Shown: in pieces, positions 13,651 through 21,872 of the stretch
Layout of the letters: the number at the start of each line of letters is the position of its first letter
Numbering within the stretch: position 1 is the first letter of the stretch
IMG/VR virus record: IMGVR_UViG_3300019487_000070
Coordinates: 1-33,724 of that record
DNA length: 33,724 nt
DNA from: a virus
Strand: one strand, 5' to 3'
Made by a program: the position numbers and the translations under genes
The notes under the pieces: model-generated
Told to the model about the DNA's origin: nothing
The model's input: the letters and a program-made list of their open reading frames with translations, nothing else
The model's database searches: none

Positions 13651-15183
13651 TCACGCGCCGGCGTTGGTCACCGCGGGGCGGAAATCGACCCCGGCGCACA
13701 CGAGGTCGTGGCGCACCTTCATCTCGGTGCCGTCGACGTTCCACCCGTCCTTCGTTTCGATCACGGGCTCGGCCGCGCCTTCGAGGAAGGCCATCTCGAA
13801 CGCGGGCGCGACGCTCGGATCCGCAAACAGGTACCGACGCGTCCCAGAGAGCCGGGCCGTCCCCACGATGCGCGCGAACAGCCCGCGCACCTTGTTCGGC
13901 TTCTGGAGCTTGTTGGCGGTATCGGGGTCGTACTGCGCGTCGTTGATCACCCGCGCATCCCCCAGGAGCTCCCGCGGGAGCAGCAACACCCACGGCTGAA
14001 TGTCGAGGAACTCGTTGCTGTTGACGTCCTTCTGTTTCGCCAGCAGGACCGCATCGGCGTCCAGCGCGTTGACCGCGAGCGCCGACCCCGTGCCGATGTT
14101 GTTGTGATCGGCGTGGAACAGGGACTTGGTGTCGTTCAGGGTCGGGCCGAGGTTGCTGTTCTTCGCGAGCTCGGCGTAGGCCGCGATCTCTTCCGACAGT
14201 CGGGCGGCGCGCCCCAGCATGGTGAGCAGCCGCATGAACACGCCCATGTCGTCGTTGACGATCATCTGGCGCGAGACGTTGATGATGTTGCCCTTCGTGG
14301 TGAGCGTGACGAGTTCCTTTTCGCCATCCAGGATCGCTTTGTTCCGGAACTCGCCGTTCTGGGTCAGCGCGTCGAGGCCGCCGAACATCCCGAAGCGGTA
14401 TCGGTTGTGGGCGCGGAAATCCGACACGGTGCCACGGGCGCACCACTGCGTCCAGGTGTCCGGCGTGATCGCGTACTGCGCCTGCAGGGTCTTGTGCATC
14501 ACGTTCTCGAGCAGCACGGCGAAATCGCTCGTCGACTGCGTGGCCCGATACGTAAAGGCCTGCGCGACGAGCGCCATCTTGTCGAGCCCGCGCGTCTTGA
14601 CGCCCCGGAGTTCGAGGCAGTGCTTGGCCAGCTCCAGCAGCGTCATGCCGCGGAACTCGCCGGGGTCGAACGTCGGCCGCGGCTCCTTTCGGCGCTCCGC
14701 CGCGCTGACGAGCACCTGCTCGACGTCGCCCTTGATCGCGAGCCACTGCGACGCGCCGCGAATCGCCTTCTCGATGGCATCCTCGCCCGGCACAATCGCC
14801 TGCGCCGGATCGGTGCGCGGCGGCTGTGTCTTCACGAGCTCGTCGATGACGAGGGCGCGGAAGGCCTCGATCGTCGTGCCATTCGTGATGTGCGCATCCG
14901 CGAGCGCGGTGGGGAGCTGCGCCGCGCGGGTCGCCTGCTGGATGCCGAGCACGCGCTGACGCTCCGCGGTGGCCGCGTCGGGTGGCGCGGGATCCTCGTC
15001 GTCCTCGTCATCCTCATCAGGCGTCTCGATGGCACGGATCTGGGTCTCCACGGCGGCGATCTCCGCCTTCTTCGCATCGAAGGGGGGGCGGGATGCGTCC
15101 GTGAACGTGCCGTCGGCCGGCGTGAGCGCGTGAAGCTGCCGCTGCAGCGTGGCGAGCTTGCGCTTGAGGGCCTTGAGATTCAT
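13651..15183 (-). CDS. Major capsid protein with N-terminal scaffold region
   Basis: A 510-residue protein with GGAG in the short spacer after the protease gene. Residues 1-45 form a basic coiled coil (ALKRKLATLQRQLHAL) and residues 54-70 an acidic linker (PDEDDEDDEDPAPP). A helical region follows to about 150, consistent with a scaffold or delta domain removed by the protease. From about 170 the sequence is capsid-like: GMTLLELAKHCLELRG, FAVLLENVMHKTLQ, FRAHNRYRFGMFGGLDALTQ, NIINVSRQMIVNDDMGVF and LFHADHNNIGTGSALAV. These resemble capsid proteins often fused to the prohead protease (Mu gpT-like). The C-terminus (VDFRPAVTNAGA) is typical. Confidence 0.88.
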   Translation of the reverse strand: MNLKALKRKLATLQRQLHALTPADGTFTDASRPPFDAKKAEIAAVETQIRAIETPDEDDEDDEDPAPPDAATAERQRVLGIQQATRAAQLPTALADAHITNGTTIEAFRALVIDELVKTQPPRTDPAQAIVPGEDAIEKAIRGASQWLAIKGDVEQVLVSAAERRKEPRPTFDPGEFRGMTLLELAKHCLELRGVKTRGLDKMALVAQAFTYRATQSTSDFAVLLENVMHKTLQAQYAITPDTWTQWCARGTVSDFRAHNRYRFGMFGGLDALTQNGEFRNKAILDGEKELVTLTTKGNIINVSRQMIVNDDMGVFMRLLTMLGRAARLSEEIAAYAELAKNSNLGPTLNDTKSLFHADHNNIGTGSALAVNALDADAVLLAKQKDVNSNEFLDIQPWVLLLPRELLGDARVINDAQYDPDTANKLQKPNKVRGLFARIVGTARLSGTRRYLFADPSVAPAFEMAFLEGAAEPVIETKDGWNVDGTEMKVRHDLVCAGVDFRPAVTNAGA

Positions 15184-15192
15184 GACTACTCC

Positions 15193-15828
15193 TTACAGGC
15201 TGTGGGCGTACGCGAATCGCAGCCGATCGGCATCGGCGAGCTCGAGCGGCGATGCGGCGGCGGCGGTGACGATCTCGCAGGGATTCGTGCTGAGTGCCTG
15301 CGCGCTGCGGAACCCGGCGGCGGCGTCTTCGCCCGCCGGCACGACGGAGACCTCGAACGGTTCCCAGTCCACGGCGCGCCGCGTCGGGATCTTGTTGGTG
15401 ACGTCTTCTGTCTTTTCGAACTTGTAGACGCGGTAGCCGACGCTGATGTTTTGAATGATGCCGTCGCGCACCTTGCGGAAGATCGCGTCGGCGGCGGGGT
15501 CATCCTCCGGCTTGGCAAACCGGACGCGCGCGGTGCCGTGCTTGCCATCGACGCGCGCGGAACCGCTTTCCACGACGCCGATCACCGCGCGGAGCTCGAA
15601 CAGGTTGTGCGTGTCGAGGAGCGGCGCGCCGTCATTCAGCCGCGCCAGGCGCACGTGCTTCGGGTCGAGCGAGAGTTCTTCCCAGAACGGTTCCCAGAAG
15701 CCGCGCAGGACCTTCGCGCCGGTCGACCAGATGACGTCGACCGTCCGCTTCTCGGCGTTGACGGTGGACGGCGCGAACGCCGCACGCAGCGTCAGCGGAG
15801 GAAGGTCGCGAGTCACGACCTGAGGCAT
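15193..15828 (-). CDS. HK97-family prohead protease (U35/S78-like)
   Basis: A 211-residue protein from ATG 15828; a GTG one codon earlier is possible. Key motifs are the catalytic His in LLDTHNLFELRAVIG (about H74) and the catalytic Ser in GIIQNISVGYRVYKF (about S129), the His/Ser pair of herpesvirus-assemblin-like prohead proteases. A downstream acidic residue in WEPFEVSVVPAGEDAAA completes the family pattern. It cleaves scaffold and capsid N-termini during head maturation. The gene is followed after nine bases (TAA GGAGTAGTC ATG) by the capsid gene. In many related phages the two are one fused protein; here they are separate. Confidence 0.9.
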   Translation of the reverse strand: MPQVVTRDLPPLTLRAAFAPSTVNAEKRTVDVIWSTGAKVLRGFWEPFWEELSLDPKHVRLARLNDGAPLLDTHNLFELRAVIGVVESGSARVDGKHGTARVRFAKPEDDPAADAIFRKVRDGIIQNISVGYRVYKFEKTEDVTNKIPTRRAVDWEPFEVSVVPAGEDAAAGFRSAQALSTNPCEIVTAAAASPLELADADRLRFAYAHSL

Positions 15829-15847
15829 CACCGCCAGCGTGCGTCAC

Positions 15848-16159
15848 TCACGGCTTCGCGCGCGAGGGGGTCGTGTACAGAAGTCGTCTTGTGTGCGGTG
15901 TGTTGTCTTCTGTGTGCCTCGCGGCGCGTTCCCGGTCGAGGCTCCGTAGGAGCTTCTGGGCCTCGGACTCCCGAATGCGGAGTACGCGCGGCCCGACGCG
16001 CACGGCCGCGACCGCGCCTTTCCGAATCCAGCGACGCATCGTTTCCACATGGATCCGGCAGCGTGCGGCCACCTCGCTCGGCAGCAGCAACGGATCCTCC
16101 TCCCCGAGCGGCGGCGACCCAGGCAGCCCCATGGCCATCGCGTTCCAGGCCTGGCTCAC
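15848..16159 (-). CDS. Excisionase/MerR-like helix-turn-helix protein in head operon
   Basis: A 103-residue protein using a GTG that overlaps the portal stop (GTGA). Residues 25-75 hold an HTH_17-type domain: LLLPSEVAARCRIHVETMRR, WIRKGAVAAVRVGPRVLRI, RESEAQKLL. This is the wing-helix arrangement of excisionase and MerR-like DNA-binding domains. The N-terminal PGSPPLGEEDP and C-terminal tails are probably disordered. Lying between portal and protease, where lambda-like phages have no regulator, it may feed back on late transcription or act at a packaging site. A related domain is encoded at 33200-33484. Function is not known. Confidence 0.78.
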   Translation of the reverse strand: MSQAWNAMAMGLPGSPPLGEEDPLLLPSEVAARCRIHVETMRRWIRKGAVAAVRVGPRVLRIRESEAQKLLRSLDRERAARHTEDNTPHTRRLLYTTPSRAKP

Positions 16160-17667
16160 TCGTTCTCGGCTGACGGCGGCGCGGCCGCGCCGCCAGTCTG
16201 CGCGGCATTCCCTGCCTGCGTGGTCTTGCGCGGATCGCTATCCAGCGTGATCTTGAGCGCGTCGAGCCGGGCGAGGTCAGCGGCGTACTCGTCGAAATGC
16301 GTCTCCGGATCGAGACCGCGCTCGCGCAGGACCTGGCTGAAGGTCGCCTGGCCGCCCCGAATGCGCGCGATGTCCGCACGGGCCTCGCGATCGGGCTCGA
16401 TGACCGGCATCGGCTGCGCCGTCCAGTCCGCGGCGGGGGTCTCGGGGACCTCGCCGGCGACGAGCGCGGCCTCCATGGCCCAGGCCCAGATCCGATCACA
16501 GAGCGTCGGGACGAGCATGTTCCATTGCCAGTCGTAGACGTTGGCCCAATGGGCGAGCCGCGCCATGCGGGCCGAGCTGAAGTTGACGTGGGAATAGTCG
16601 CCGCTGATGTCCTCGTAGGTCACGCCGAGTCCGGCGGCCGCGGCGCGCAGCTGGCGCACATCGAAGGTGCCGTCGGGCACCTGCGGAGGCGCGACGAATT
16701 TCACCTCCTTGCCGACGGGCAGATATTGCACGAGTCCAGGCGAGAGGGTCCGCGCGAGCGGCGCGATGGCGCTCTGCTCGCCGGCGGGGAGCCCTGAGCC
16801 GTCGACGTCGGTCACGAACGCGGTCAGGCACGCCGCGATCTTTTGCTTGAAGAGCGTCGCGTCTTCGTATTCGTCGTAGTCCTTCAGGCGCACGATCACC
16901 GGCGCATACCACGAGGGCCCGCGCACCTGGCCTGGCCGCTCGATCTTATAGGCGTGGATCACGTCGGCGGCGGGCACGCGCTGCGACTGGCCGATCAACC
17001 AGCTCGTGCCGAGTTGATACGAGGCGCCAGGATGGACGCGAAAGAGCCAGTACGCGACACGTCGACCGTCCGCGTCGTACTCGACGCCTTGCACGATGCG
17101 GCCGCCACCCTCGGTCGGCACGCCGTCGCGCGTGGTGTCGAGATGGTCCGGTTCGAGGACCTGTAGCTGCAGCGGGAGCGTCAGTCGCTCGCGCGTGGAG
17201 CGCCAGTAGCGCCGCACGAGCACCTCGCCGCTTTCCACGATGGTCTCGATCGCCAGGCGCTGCATGCCATAGACGTTGAGCTGGCCGGCGACGTCGCACG
17301 CGGTCGTCTCGAAATGGCGTTGCCACAGGCGCCGCGCGCGCACCTGCGCGCGTGTGCCGGCGCGGACGGGTGTCGGCACGAGGCCCCAGCCGACGGTGTT
17401 GTTGGCGATCACCTGTTTGCCGCGTTTCGCCCAGGTGTTGTTGCGCACCAGGTCGCGCGCGATGTTCCTGAGCGTATGGAGGCTGGCCGCGTTCGCGGCG
17501 TTCGCGTCGCTGGCGACCTTCTTCCAGTGCTCGGTGCGGTAGCCGCCCTGCGCCGCTTCGTAGTGGCGTAGCAGCGACTCGGCGAGAACACGGGCGCGAA
17601 TGCGGTCGGCCGCGCGGCGTGGGGCGAGCTGTAGCAGCACGCGATCCAACAGATTCAGGCTGGCCAT
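16156..17667 (-). CDS. Portal protein, lambda gpB family
   Basis: A 503-residue protein from ATG 17667, two bases after the gpW-like stop. It shows the lambda-portal pattern: a basic N-terminal helix region (RIRARVLAESLLRHYEAAQG), HTLRNIARDLVRNNTWAKRG, then QVIANNTVGWGLVPTP, a CDVAGQLNVYGMQRLAIETI segment, SGEVLVRRYW, QVLEPDHLD and, near the C-terminus, GDYSHVNFSSARMARL. The dodecameric portal occupies one capsid vertex, binds terminase and is the DNA channel. A Gln/Ala-rich tail (QAGNAAQTGGAAAPPSAENE) is likely disordered. Gene order terminase-gpW-portal-protease-capsid supports the assignment. Confidence 0.92.
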   Translation of the reverse strand: MASLNLLDRVLLQLAPRRAADRIRARVLAESLLRHYEAAQGGYRTEHWKKVASDANAANAASLHTLRNIARDLVRNNTWAKRGKQVIANNTVGWGLVPTPVRAGTRAQVRARRLWQRHFETTACDVAGQLNVYGMQRLAIETIVESGEVLVRRYWRSTRERLTLPLQLQVLEPDHLDTTRDGVPTEGGGRIVQGVEYDADGRRVAYWLFRVHPGASYQLGTSWLIGQSQRVPAADVIHAYKIERPGQVRGPSWYAPVIVRLKDYDEYEDATLFKQKIAACLTAFVTDVDGSGLPAGEQSAIAPLARTLSPGLVQYLPVGKEVKFVAPPQVPDGTFDVRQLRAAAAGLGVTYEDISGDYSHVNFSSARMARLAHWANVYDWQWNMLVPTLCDRIWAWAMEAALVAGEVPETPAADWTAQPMPVIEPDREARADIARIRGGQATFSQVLRERGLDPETHFDEYAADLARLDALKITLDSDPRKTTQAGNAAQTGGAAAPPSAENE

Positions 17668-17669
17668 GG

Positions 17670-17873
17670 CTAGTCGAAGCCTTTCGTCGTATTCAGGAGG
17701 CCGTAGGTGGCGGTGCCCGCCGCGGTGTTGACTTCCTGCTGCATGGCGCTCAGCGCCTGCAGCATGGCGTCCGTCGATTGGTAGGTGACCTCGCGGTCGG
17801 CGTACTGCACGCGCAGCACGCCGCTCGCGATCGCCGCCTTCAACGTGTCGATGTCGCTTTGGGACCAGGCCAT
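17670..17873 (-). CDS. gpW-family head-tail joining protein
   Basis: A 67-residue protein from ATG 17873; the larger frame extending upstream is terminase shadow. The sequence (WSQSDIDTLKAAIASGVLRV, YADREVTYQSTDAMLQALSA, MQQEV) is a helix, a beta hairpin and a second helix, the alpha-beta-alpha layout of lambda gpW, which is 68 residues. gpW binds below the portal before the tail is attached. The gene sits exactly between large terminase and portal, as in lambda. AAAGGA lies within the terminase end upstream. Confidence 0.85.
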   Translation of the reverse strand: MAWSQSDIDTLKAAIASGVLRVQYADREVTYQSTDAMLQALSAMQQEVNTAAGTATYGLLNTTKGFD

Positions 17874-17877
17874 CGGG

Positions 17878-19857
17878 TCATCGTCCTTTCTTGAGCCAAT
17901 CGGGCCGCGGCGGAATCCACGGGCGCGGCGACGGGGTCGGGGAGGTCGGTGCCGCCGGCGCCGGCGGGGGCGGCATGTCCTGGCCGATCGCGGCCTCGAG
18001 CGTCTGCCAGTCGGCGTCGCTGAATCGGTCGAGCCCGAGGACGGCGGCGGCCGCGCGCGCGTAGACGCGGCAGTCGAGCGCGTGATTCTCTTTCCCCGGC
18101 GGCAGCGTCCACTGATAGACGGTGAAGCCCTGGGCCGTGCGGGTCGCCTGCAGCTGCTCGGCGGTGAGTTGCTGGAAGTAGGCCTCGGCGTATTCCGGGA
18201 AGCGGCAGTACCCGGGCGGCTCACCGGCGCCGTCCCTGGCCCGGAGCTTCAGCCAGCCGTACAGCTCGCTCTTCGCGATCGTGGGCGCGATGGGCCAGAC
18301 GCGATAGCCGACCTTCTTGCCCCCGATCGTGACGTCGATCTTTGATGGCAGGCCGACAAGCACGCCGGCGCGGTCCGTGCCCTTGACCGCGATCACCCGC
18401 GACAGCGGATAGCCGCGGGCCCACCCATACACGATCTGGGTGTTGTAGCCGCTGTCGATCGCGAGCATGCGAACCGGGAGCTCGGCGCCGCCGGCGTGGC
18501 GGAACGTGCGCTCGAGCAGCGCGGCGAGCGTGGGCCAGGGGCCGGTCGGCGACGTATCGGACGTCTCGCCTGGAATCGCGTGCGCCTCGATCGACCACGA
18601 CCGCTTGCCGCGGCCCCAGCCCACGACTTCGTAGATGAGGTAATTCTTCTGGACGTCCACACCGGCGGTCAGGAGCAGCACGCCCGGCGGGCACGTGCCG
18701 ATCGGATAGGGCTCGCGCCGCTGATAGAGCAGCTCCCAGTCTGGCGCCTCGCCGTCTTCCTTCCAGGTCTCGCCGAGGCCGGTATTGACGAACGTCTTGA
18801 GCGTCTCCCGGTTGTCGCGGGCCTGTTCGTATTCCGCGGCGAGCTGCGCCCAGCTCGCGTTCGGGGAGTAGCTGTAGGCGGCCCAGATGTGGAAACTCGC
18901 GTGTCCCGTGAACGGCGCGTGCGCAACCCACCCAATGCCTGGCTCGCCGTCGCGTTGTCGGCGATCGGCCACCTCGATCATCGCGCGCTTGTCCTTGTGC
19001 TCGATGACCCCGCCGCACGCCCGGCAGACGAAGTGCGCCGTCGCTGGGTGCCCCTTCGTCCACCGGAGCACGTGCCCGATCGGGGCGCCAGTGTCCTCAT
19101 CGGTCACCGCGCGCTGAAACACGAGCGGCGCCATGTGGCCACACTGTGGACACGGCACGTAGTACCGCCGCTGGTCGCCGGCCATGTAGAGCAGCTCGAT
19201 GCGGCTGGCGCCGGCGAGCGTCGGCGTGCTGCCCCAGACCAGTTTGCGATTCCAGAAGTACTCACTGCGGCGGGTCGCCAGCGCGATCGGGTCGCCCTCC
19301 TGGCCGGCGCTCGGCGGATACCCGTCGACCTCGTCGCCAAACACGAGGCGCCGCGACACGCGGCGGAACGCGGCCGGGCTGCGGGCGCCCACGATCTGCA
19401 GCACGCCGCCACGAAACCGCTTATGAAGGAGCGTGTTCTTCCGTTCGTCTTCTTCGGGGAATTTCTCCGCCAGCACCGCACAATCGCGCAACATCGGCGC
19501 GATTTCTTCTTTGCTGTAGCCTTTCGCGTCTTGAATCGTCGGCTGGATGAGCAGCATCGCGCACGGGTCGTGGTGGATGTGAAACCCGATCGCGGCGTTC
19601 AGCATCTTCGTGTAGCCGACGCGCGCGGACTTCATGACCGTGATCTGCTCGACACGCGGGTCGGTGACGCAGTCCATCGGCGCGCGCTGATACGGCAGGG
19701 TGTGCCACCGACCAGGTTCCGCGGACGATTCCGGCGAGAGATAGAAGTGCTCGTCGGCCCACTCGGAGAGCTTCAGCCGCGGCGGCGGCCGCCAGGCCTG
19801 CAGCGCGTGGGCGACCAGCGCGTCGGCCGAGGCCAGGCCGTCGAGGACCTGCATCAT
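17878..19857 (-). CDS. Terminase large subunit, GpA family
   Basis: A 659-residue protein whose first ATG overlaps the upstream stop (ATGA). The N-terminal ATPase has a Walker A-like KSARVGYTK at 76-84 and Walker B LVFGDE at 171-176. Two Cys pairs (CPQC at 236-239 and CRAC at 278-281) form the zinc site of the GpA family. The C-terminal nuclease shows GVDVQ (D401), LAIDSGYNT (D468) and ALDCRVYARAA (D595), the three acidic positions expected of the RNase H-like fold. It cuts concatemeric DNA and drives packaging. A Pro-rich C-terminal tail (PPPPAPAAPTSPTPSPRP) probably contacts the portal. It is lambda-like in order, so cos packaging is likely. Confidence 0.95.
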   Translation of the reverse strand: MMQVLDGLASADALVAHALQAWRPPPRLKLSEWADEHFYLSPESSAEPGRWHTLPYQRAPMDCVTDPRVEQITVMKSARVGYTKMLNAAIGFHIHHDPCAMLLIQPTIQDAKGYSKEEIAPMLRDCAVLAEKFPEEDERKNTLLHKRFRGGVLQIVGARSPAAFRRVSRRLVFGDEVDGYPPSAGQEGDPIALATRRSEYFWNRKLVWGSTPTLAGASRIELLYMAGDQRRYYVPCPQCGHMAPLVFQRAVTDEDTGAPIGHVLRWTKGHPATAHFVCRACGGVIEHKDKRAMIEVADRRQRDGEPGIGWVAHAPFTGHASFHIWAAYSYSPNASWAQLAAEYEQARDNRETLKTFVNTGLGETWKEDGEAPDWELLYQRREPYPIGTCPPGVLLLTAGVDVQKNYLIYEVVGWGRGKRSWSIEAHAIPGETSDTSPTGPWPTLAALLERTFRHAGGAELPVRMLAIDSGYNTQIVYGWARGYPLSRVIAVKGTDRAGVLVGLPSKIDVTIGGKKVGYRVWPIAPTIAKSELYGWLKLRARDGAGEPPGYCRFPEYAEAYFQQLTAEQLQATRTAQGFTVYQWTLPPGKENHALDCRVYARAAAAVLGLDRFSDADWQTLEAAIGQDMPPPPAPAAPTSPTPSPRPWIPPRPDWLKKGR

Positions 19858-20141
19858 GATGGCGGCCCAGACGGTGCGGCCAACATGGCAGCCCTGGTGT
19901 GATAGTCGTCGGCCGCGATCTCGTATCGCTTGATCGCCTCACCGTAACTGGCGTGGAGTCGCAGCCGCGCCTCGTCATAGTCGGTGGCTGCACGCGCGAT
20001 CTTCGCCGCGGCATCCGCCTGGAGTCGTGTCTGCGTCCCAAGCTCGCGCGCGATCGTATCGACGGCCTTGGCGATGCTCCCGACCAACGCCAACGCCAGC
20101 AGCGCACAGAAGATTCCAATCCAGGCGAGCGCAGCGATCAT
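19854..20141 (-). CDS. Small membrane-anchored coiled-coil protein between terminase genes
   Basis: A 95-residue protein coupled on both sides by ATGA overlaps. Residues 3-24 (ALAWIGIFCALLALALVGSI) are one hydrophobic helix; the rest is an Ala/Arg/Glu-rich coiled coil (LGTQTRLQADAAAKIARAAT, DEARLRLHASYGEAIKRYE). There is no lipobox. N-anchored coiled-coil proteins of this size include i-spanins (Rz-like), so a lysis role is conceivable. But no partner o-spanin, endolysin or holin is next to it, and a place between terminase subunits is unusual. It is not recognised as any named family. Confidence 0.65.
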   Translation of the reverse strand: MIAALAWIGIFCALLALALVGSIAKAVDTIARELGTQTRLQADAAAKIARAATDYDEARLRLHASYGEAIKRYEIAADDYHTRAAMLAAPSGPPS

Positions 20142-20968
20142 GCAGCTGCTCCGTTCTCTTCCGCTGCTGGCGGCGGCACGAGCTCCTCGAGCGCCTCGCG
20201 CACGATCGCGTCGATCGCGGCCAGGTCCTCGAGCGTGAGATGCGGCAGCCGCTGCTTCGCCTTGCTCGGCAGCCCGAGCAACTTGGTGCGGCAGATGGTG
20301 ATCGCGTCGACGAGTTGCGCCGTGACGACCGCGGCCTCGACCAGCTCGCCGGCGCGCTCGCGGTACTTCAGCTCCGCGAGCTTCGCGCGGAAGTGCTTCT
20401 CCCGGGCAGACGCCGTGGCCAGGGATTGGGCGTCTGAGGCTTCAGCTAGAATCCCTTCGTCCGACGACGTCGGAACTGAAGCCGGATGGCCGGTGCTATC
20501 AAGGCCGGTTCTGGAATGCCGGTCCCGCGCGTGGGGCGGGGAGAGGGGCGCGCCCTGAATCGCTCCCCGCTGTGGTTCTAATCCACCGTCCGGCGTCGTC
20601 GGCCGTAACGCAGCGCGAACCTTCACATCGTCAGGTGCACGCGACAGGTCGGTGTTCGCGTCCCACTCCCGATCCGCCGCCGCCGCGTCAGCGATCCGCG
20701 GCCGGTTGTCGACGTACACCAGGCTCGTGCGGAGCCGGCCACTGGCCACCGCCCGCATCACCGCCTGGTGGGAGACCTGCCGGTGACGGGCGTACGCCCG
20801 AAGCGAGAGCGATTGTCCGGCTTCAGCTGGACGCGCCGGCGCCGCCCCGCCAGGCCCGGCCGTCTGGCCGCCCTGCCGCGACCGACCACCGCGACGACCC
20901 TTCGCGGCTCCTGCGGGCTTCTGCGGCTTCCGACGGGTGGTCCGCCTGATCCGGGTGGTAACACTCAT
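20138..20968 (-). CDS. Terminase small subunit (Nu1-like)
   Basis: A 276-residue protein. Residues 1-45 are very basic and low complexity. LRAYARHRQVSHQAVMRAVA (about 56-76) followed by SGRL...VDNRPRI is a helix-turn-helix with a wing, the DNA-binding domain of Nu1-type small terminases. A disordered middle follows, then a C-terminal helical region (EKHFRAKLAELKYRERAGEL, VTAQLVDAITICRTKLLGLP, LEDLAAIDAIVREALEEL) that is typical for oligomerisation and terminase large-subunit contact. It precedes the large subunit with one small gene between. It should recognise the packaging site, which may lie nearby. Confidence 0.85.
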   Translation of the reverse strand: MSVTTRIRRTTRRKPQKPAGAAKGRRGGRSRQGGQTAGPGGAAPARPAEAGQSLSLRAYARHRQVSHQAVMRAVASGRLRTSLVYVDNRPRIADAAAADREWDANTDLSRAPDDVKVRAALRPTTPDGGLEPQRGAIQGAPLSPPHARDRHSRTGLDSTGHPASVPTSSDEGILAEASDAQSLATASAREKHFRAKLAELKYRERAGELVEAAVVTAQLVDAITICRTKLLGLPSKAKQRLPHLTLEDLAAIDAIVREALEELVPPPAAEENGAAA

Positions 20969-21067
20969 TTCGGCTCAGAGATACGTCTACGGCGCGACGC
21001 GGAGCGCCCGCTCACGGCGGCGGCGATCCTAGGACCCAACGGCAGGGGGGGTACGTTGCTGAAGCGC
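20969..21067. other. Unassigned intergenic region before small terminase gene
   Basis: A 99-base gap between the HNH gene stop and the TerS start. It holds a TCCTAGGA palindrome at about 21027-21034 and a C7 run on the minus strand, but no promoter or terminator that I can defend. In lambda-like phages cos lies just upstream of the small terminase gene, so this gap is a candidate by position only. Confidence 0.3.
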
Positions 21068-21787
21068 TCAGAAGAGCGTGTCGGCGCGTGTTTGTTTCTT
21101 GATGTTGCAGCCGAGATGCGCGAGCTGCACGTTCGCCGCTTCATCTCGTCCGCCCTTCGCGAGCGGAATGACGTGGTCCAGTGATGCAGCTCTCTGGTCA
21201 GGCCAGCGGAACGTTCGGCCGACGCGCTTGCGACATAGACCGCAGCGTCCTCGATCGCGTTCGTAAATCGTCCACAACGACGGCAGCCTGTTGCCAGCAT
21301 TTCGCAGTTTGGCTTTCCGCCGCTTGCTCTTCGCGATGTTGTTGTGTTGCTCGCAACAGTATTTGTGCCGACCCCCGCCGCGGCGTCGCAGGAACACCAC
21401 GCCGCACCACGCGCATTGTCGTTCGCGACGCAGCCGCGCGCGACACCCCTGGCAGAGCGCCGCGTGATTCCTCGGGTGTAACAGCGCACCACATCGGCAG
21501 AACCGCGGCGGCTTCCGCCGCCTTTGATCGGGTACGCGCTGGCGGTAGTCGCGCTTCCGCCTAATATCTCGCTCGCGGAATGTGTCGTCGGTGGCGCGGC
21601 GCTCGCGGACGCGTCGTTGCTTGTGCACTCGGCGACAGGCAGGCCCGCAGGTAAGTGATGGTTCGCTCGCCGTGAATTCTTGGCGGCACACTGAGCAGGT
21701 GATGCGTAATACGCGACGTCGCCTGGCCTCTGTCGAAGCGCGTTGAGCGCGCCGGCGTTGTTCGCGAATAGACTCTTGATCAGCCAT
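21068..21787 (-). CDS. HNH endonuclease with multiple Cys pairs
   Basis: A 239-residue, very basic protein with GGAGA before ATG 21787. Several zinc-type Cys pairs precede the catalytic domain: CSVC (31-34), CGPAC (47-51), CRCG (98-100), CQGC (112-115), CAWC (125-128) and YCCEQH (143-148). The HNH core is at 180-230: RCGLCRKRVG, then SLDHVIPLAKGGRDEAANVQ (DH at 204-205, N219) and CNIKKQT. HNH proteins encoded next to terminase are often required for cos cleavage or packaging in siphophages. A homing role is also possible, given the string of zinc fingers. The nuclease call is firm; the biological role is inferred from the neighbourhood. Confidence 0.88.
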   Translation of the reverse strand: MADQESIREQRRRAQRASTEARRRRVLRITCSVCRQEFTASEPSLTCGPACRRVHKQRRVRERRATDDTFRERDIRRKRDYRQRVPDQRRRKPPRFCRCGALLHPRNHAALCQGCRARLRRERQCAWCGVVFLRRRGGGRHKYCCEQHNNIAKSKRRKAKLRNAGNRLPSLWTIYERDRGRCGLCRKRVGRTFRWPDQRAASLDHVIPLAKGGRDEAANVQLAHLGCNIKKQTRADTLF

Positions 21788-21825
21788 GCCGAGCGGTCTC
21801 CAGATCCGCAGGGTGTGGTTAGGGG

Positions 21826-21851
21826 CGGACCGATGCTTTCAACATCGTCCG
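21826..21851 (-). other. Stem-loop between Ku and HNH genes
   Basis: On the minus strand CGGACGATG and CATCGGTCCG pair over nine base pairs with one bulged C, around the loop TTGAAAG. No U tract follows, so it is not a standard intrinsic terminator; it lies in the 85-base gap between the two genes. It may stabilise the 3' end of the Ku message or reduce read-through. Confidence 0.5.
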
Positions 21852-21872
21852 TCCCGCTCATTCTACCCGCGA

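Noticed and set aside
13610-14746. A 378-codon minus-strand frame within the capsid gene
   Set aside because: Off-frame reading of the capsid gene with Arg/Ala-rich text and no family resemblance.
13612-16173. An 853-codon open frame on the plus strand
   Set aside because: It lies opposite capsid, protease and HTH genes; it is Arg/Gly/Ala-rich without motifs, and is a GC-bias artefact of the minus-strand genes.
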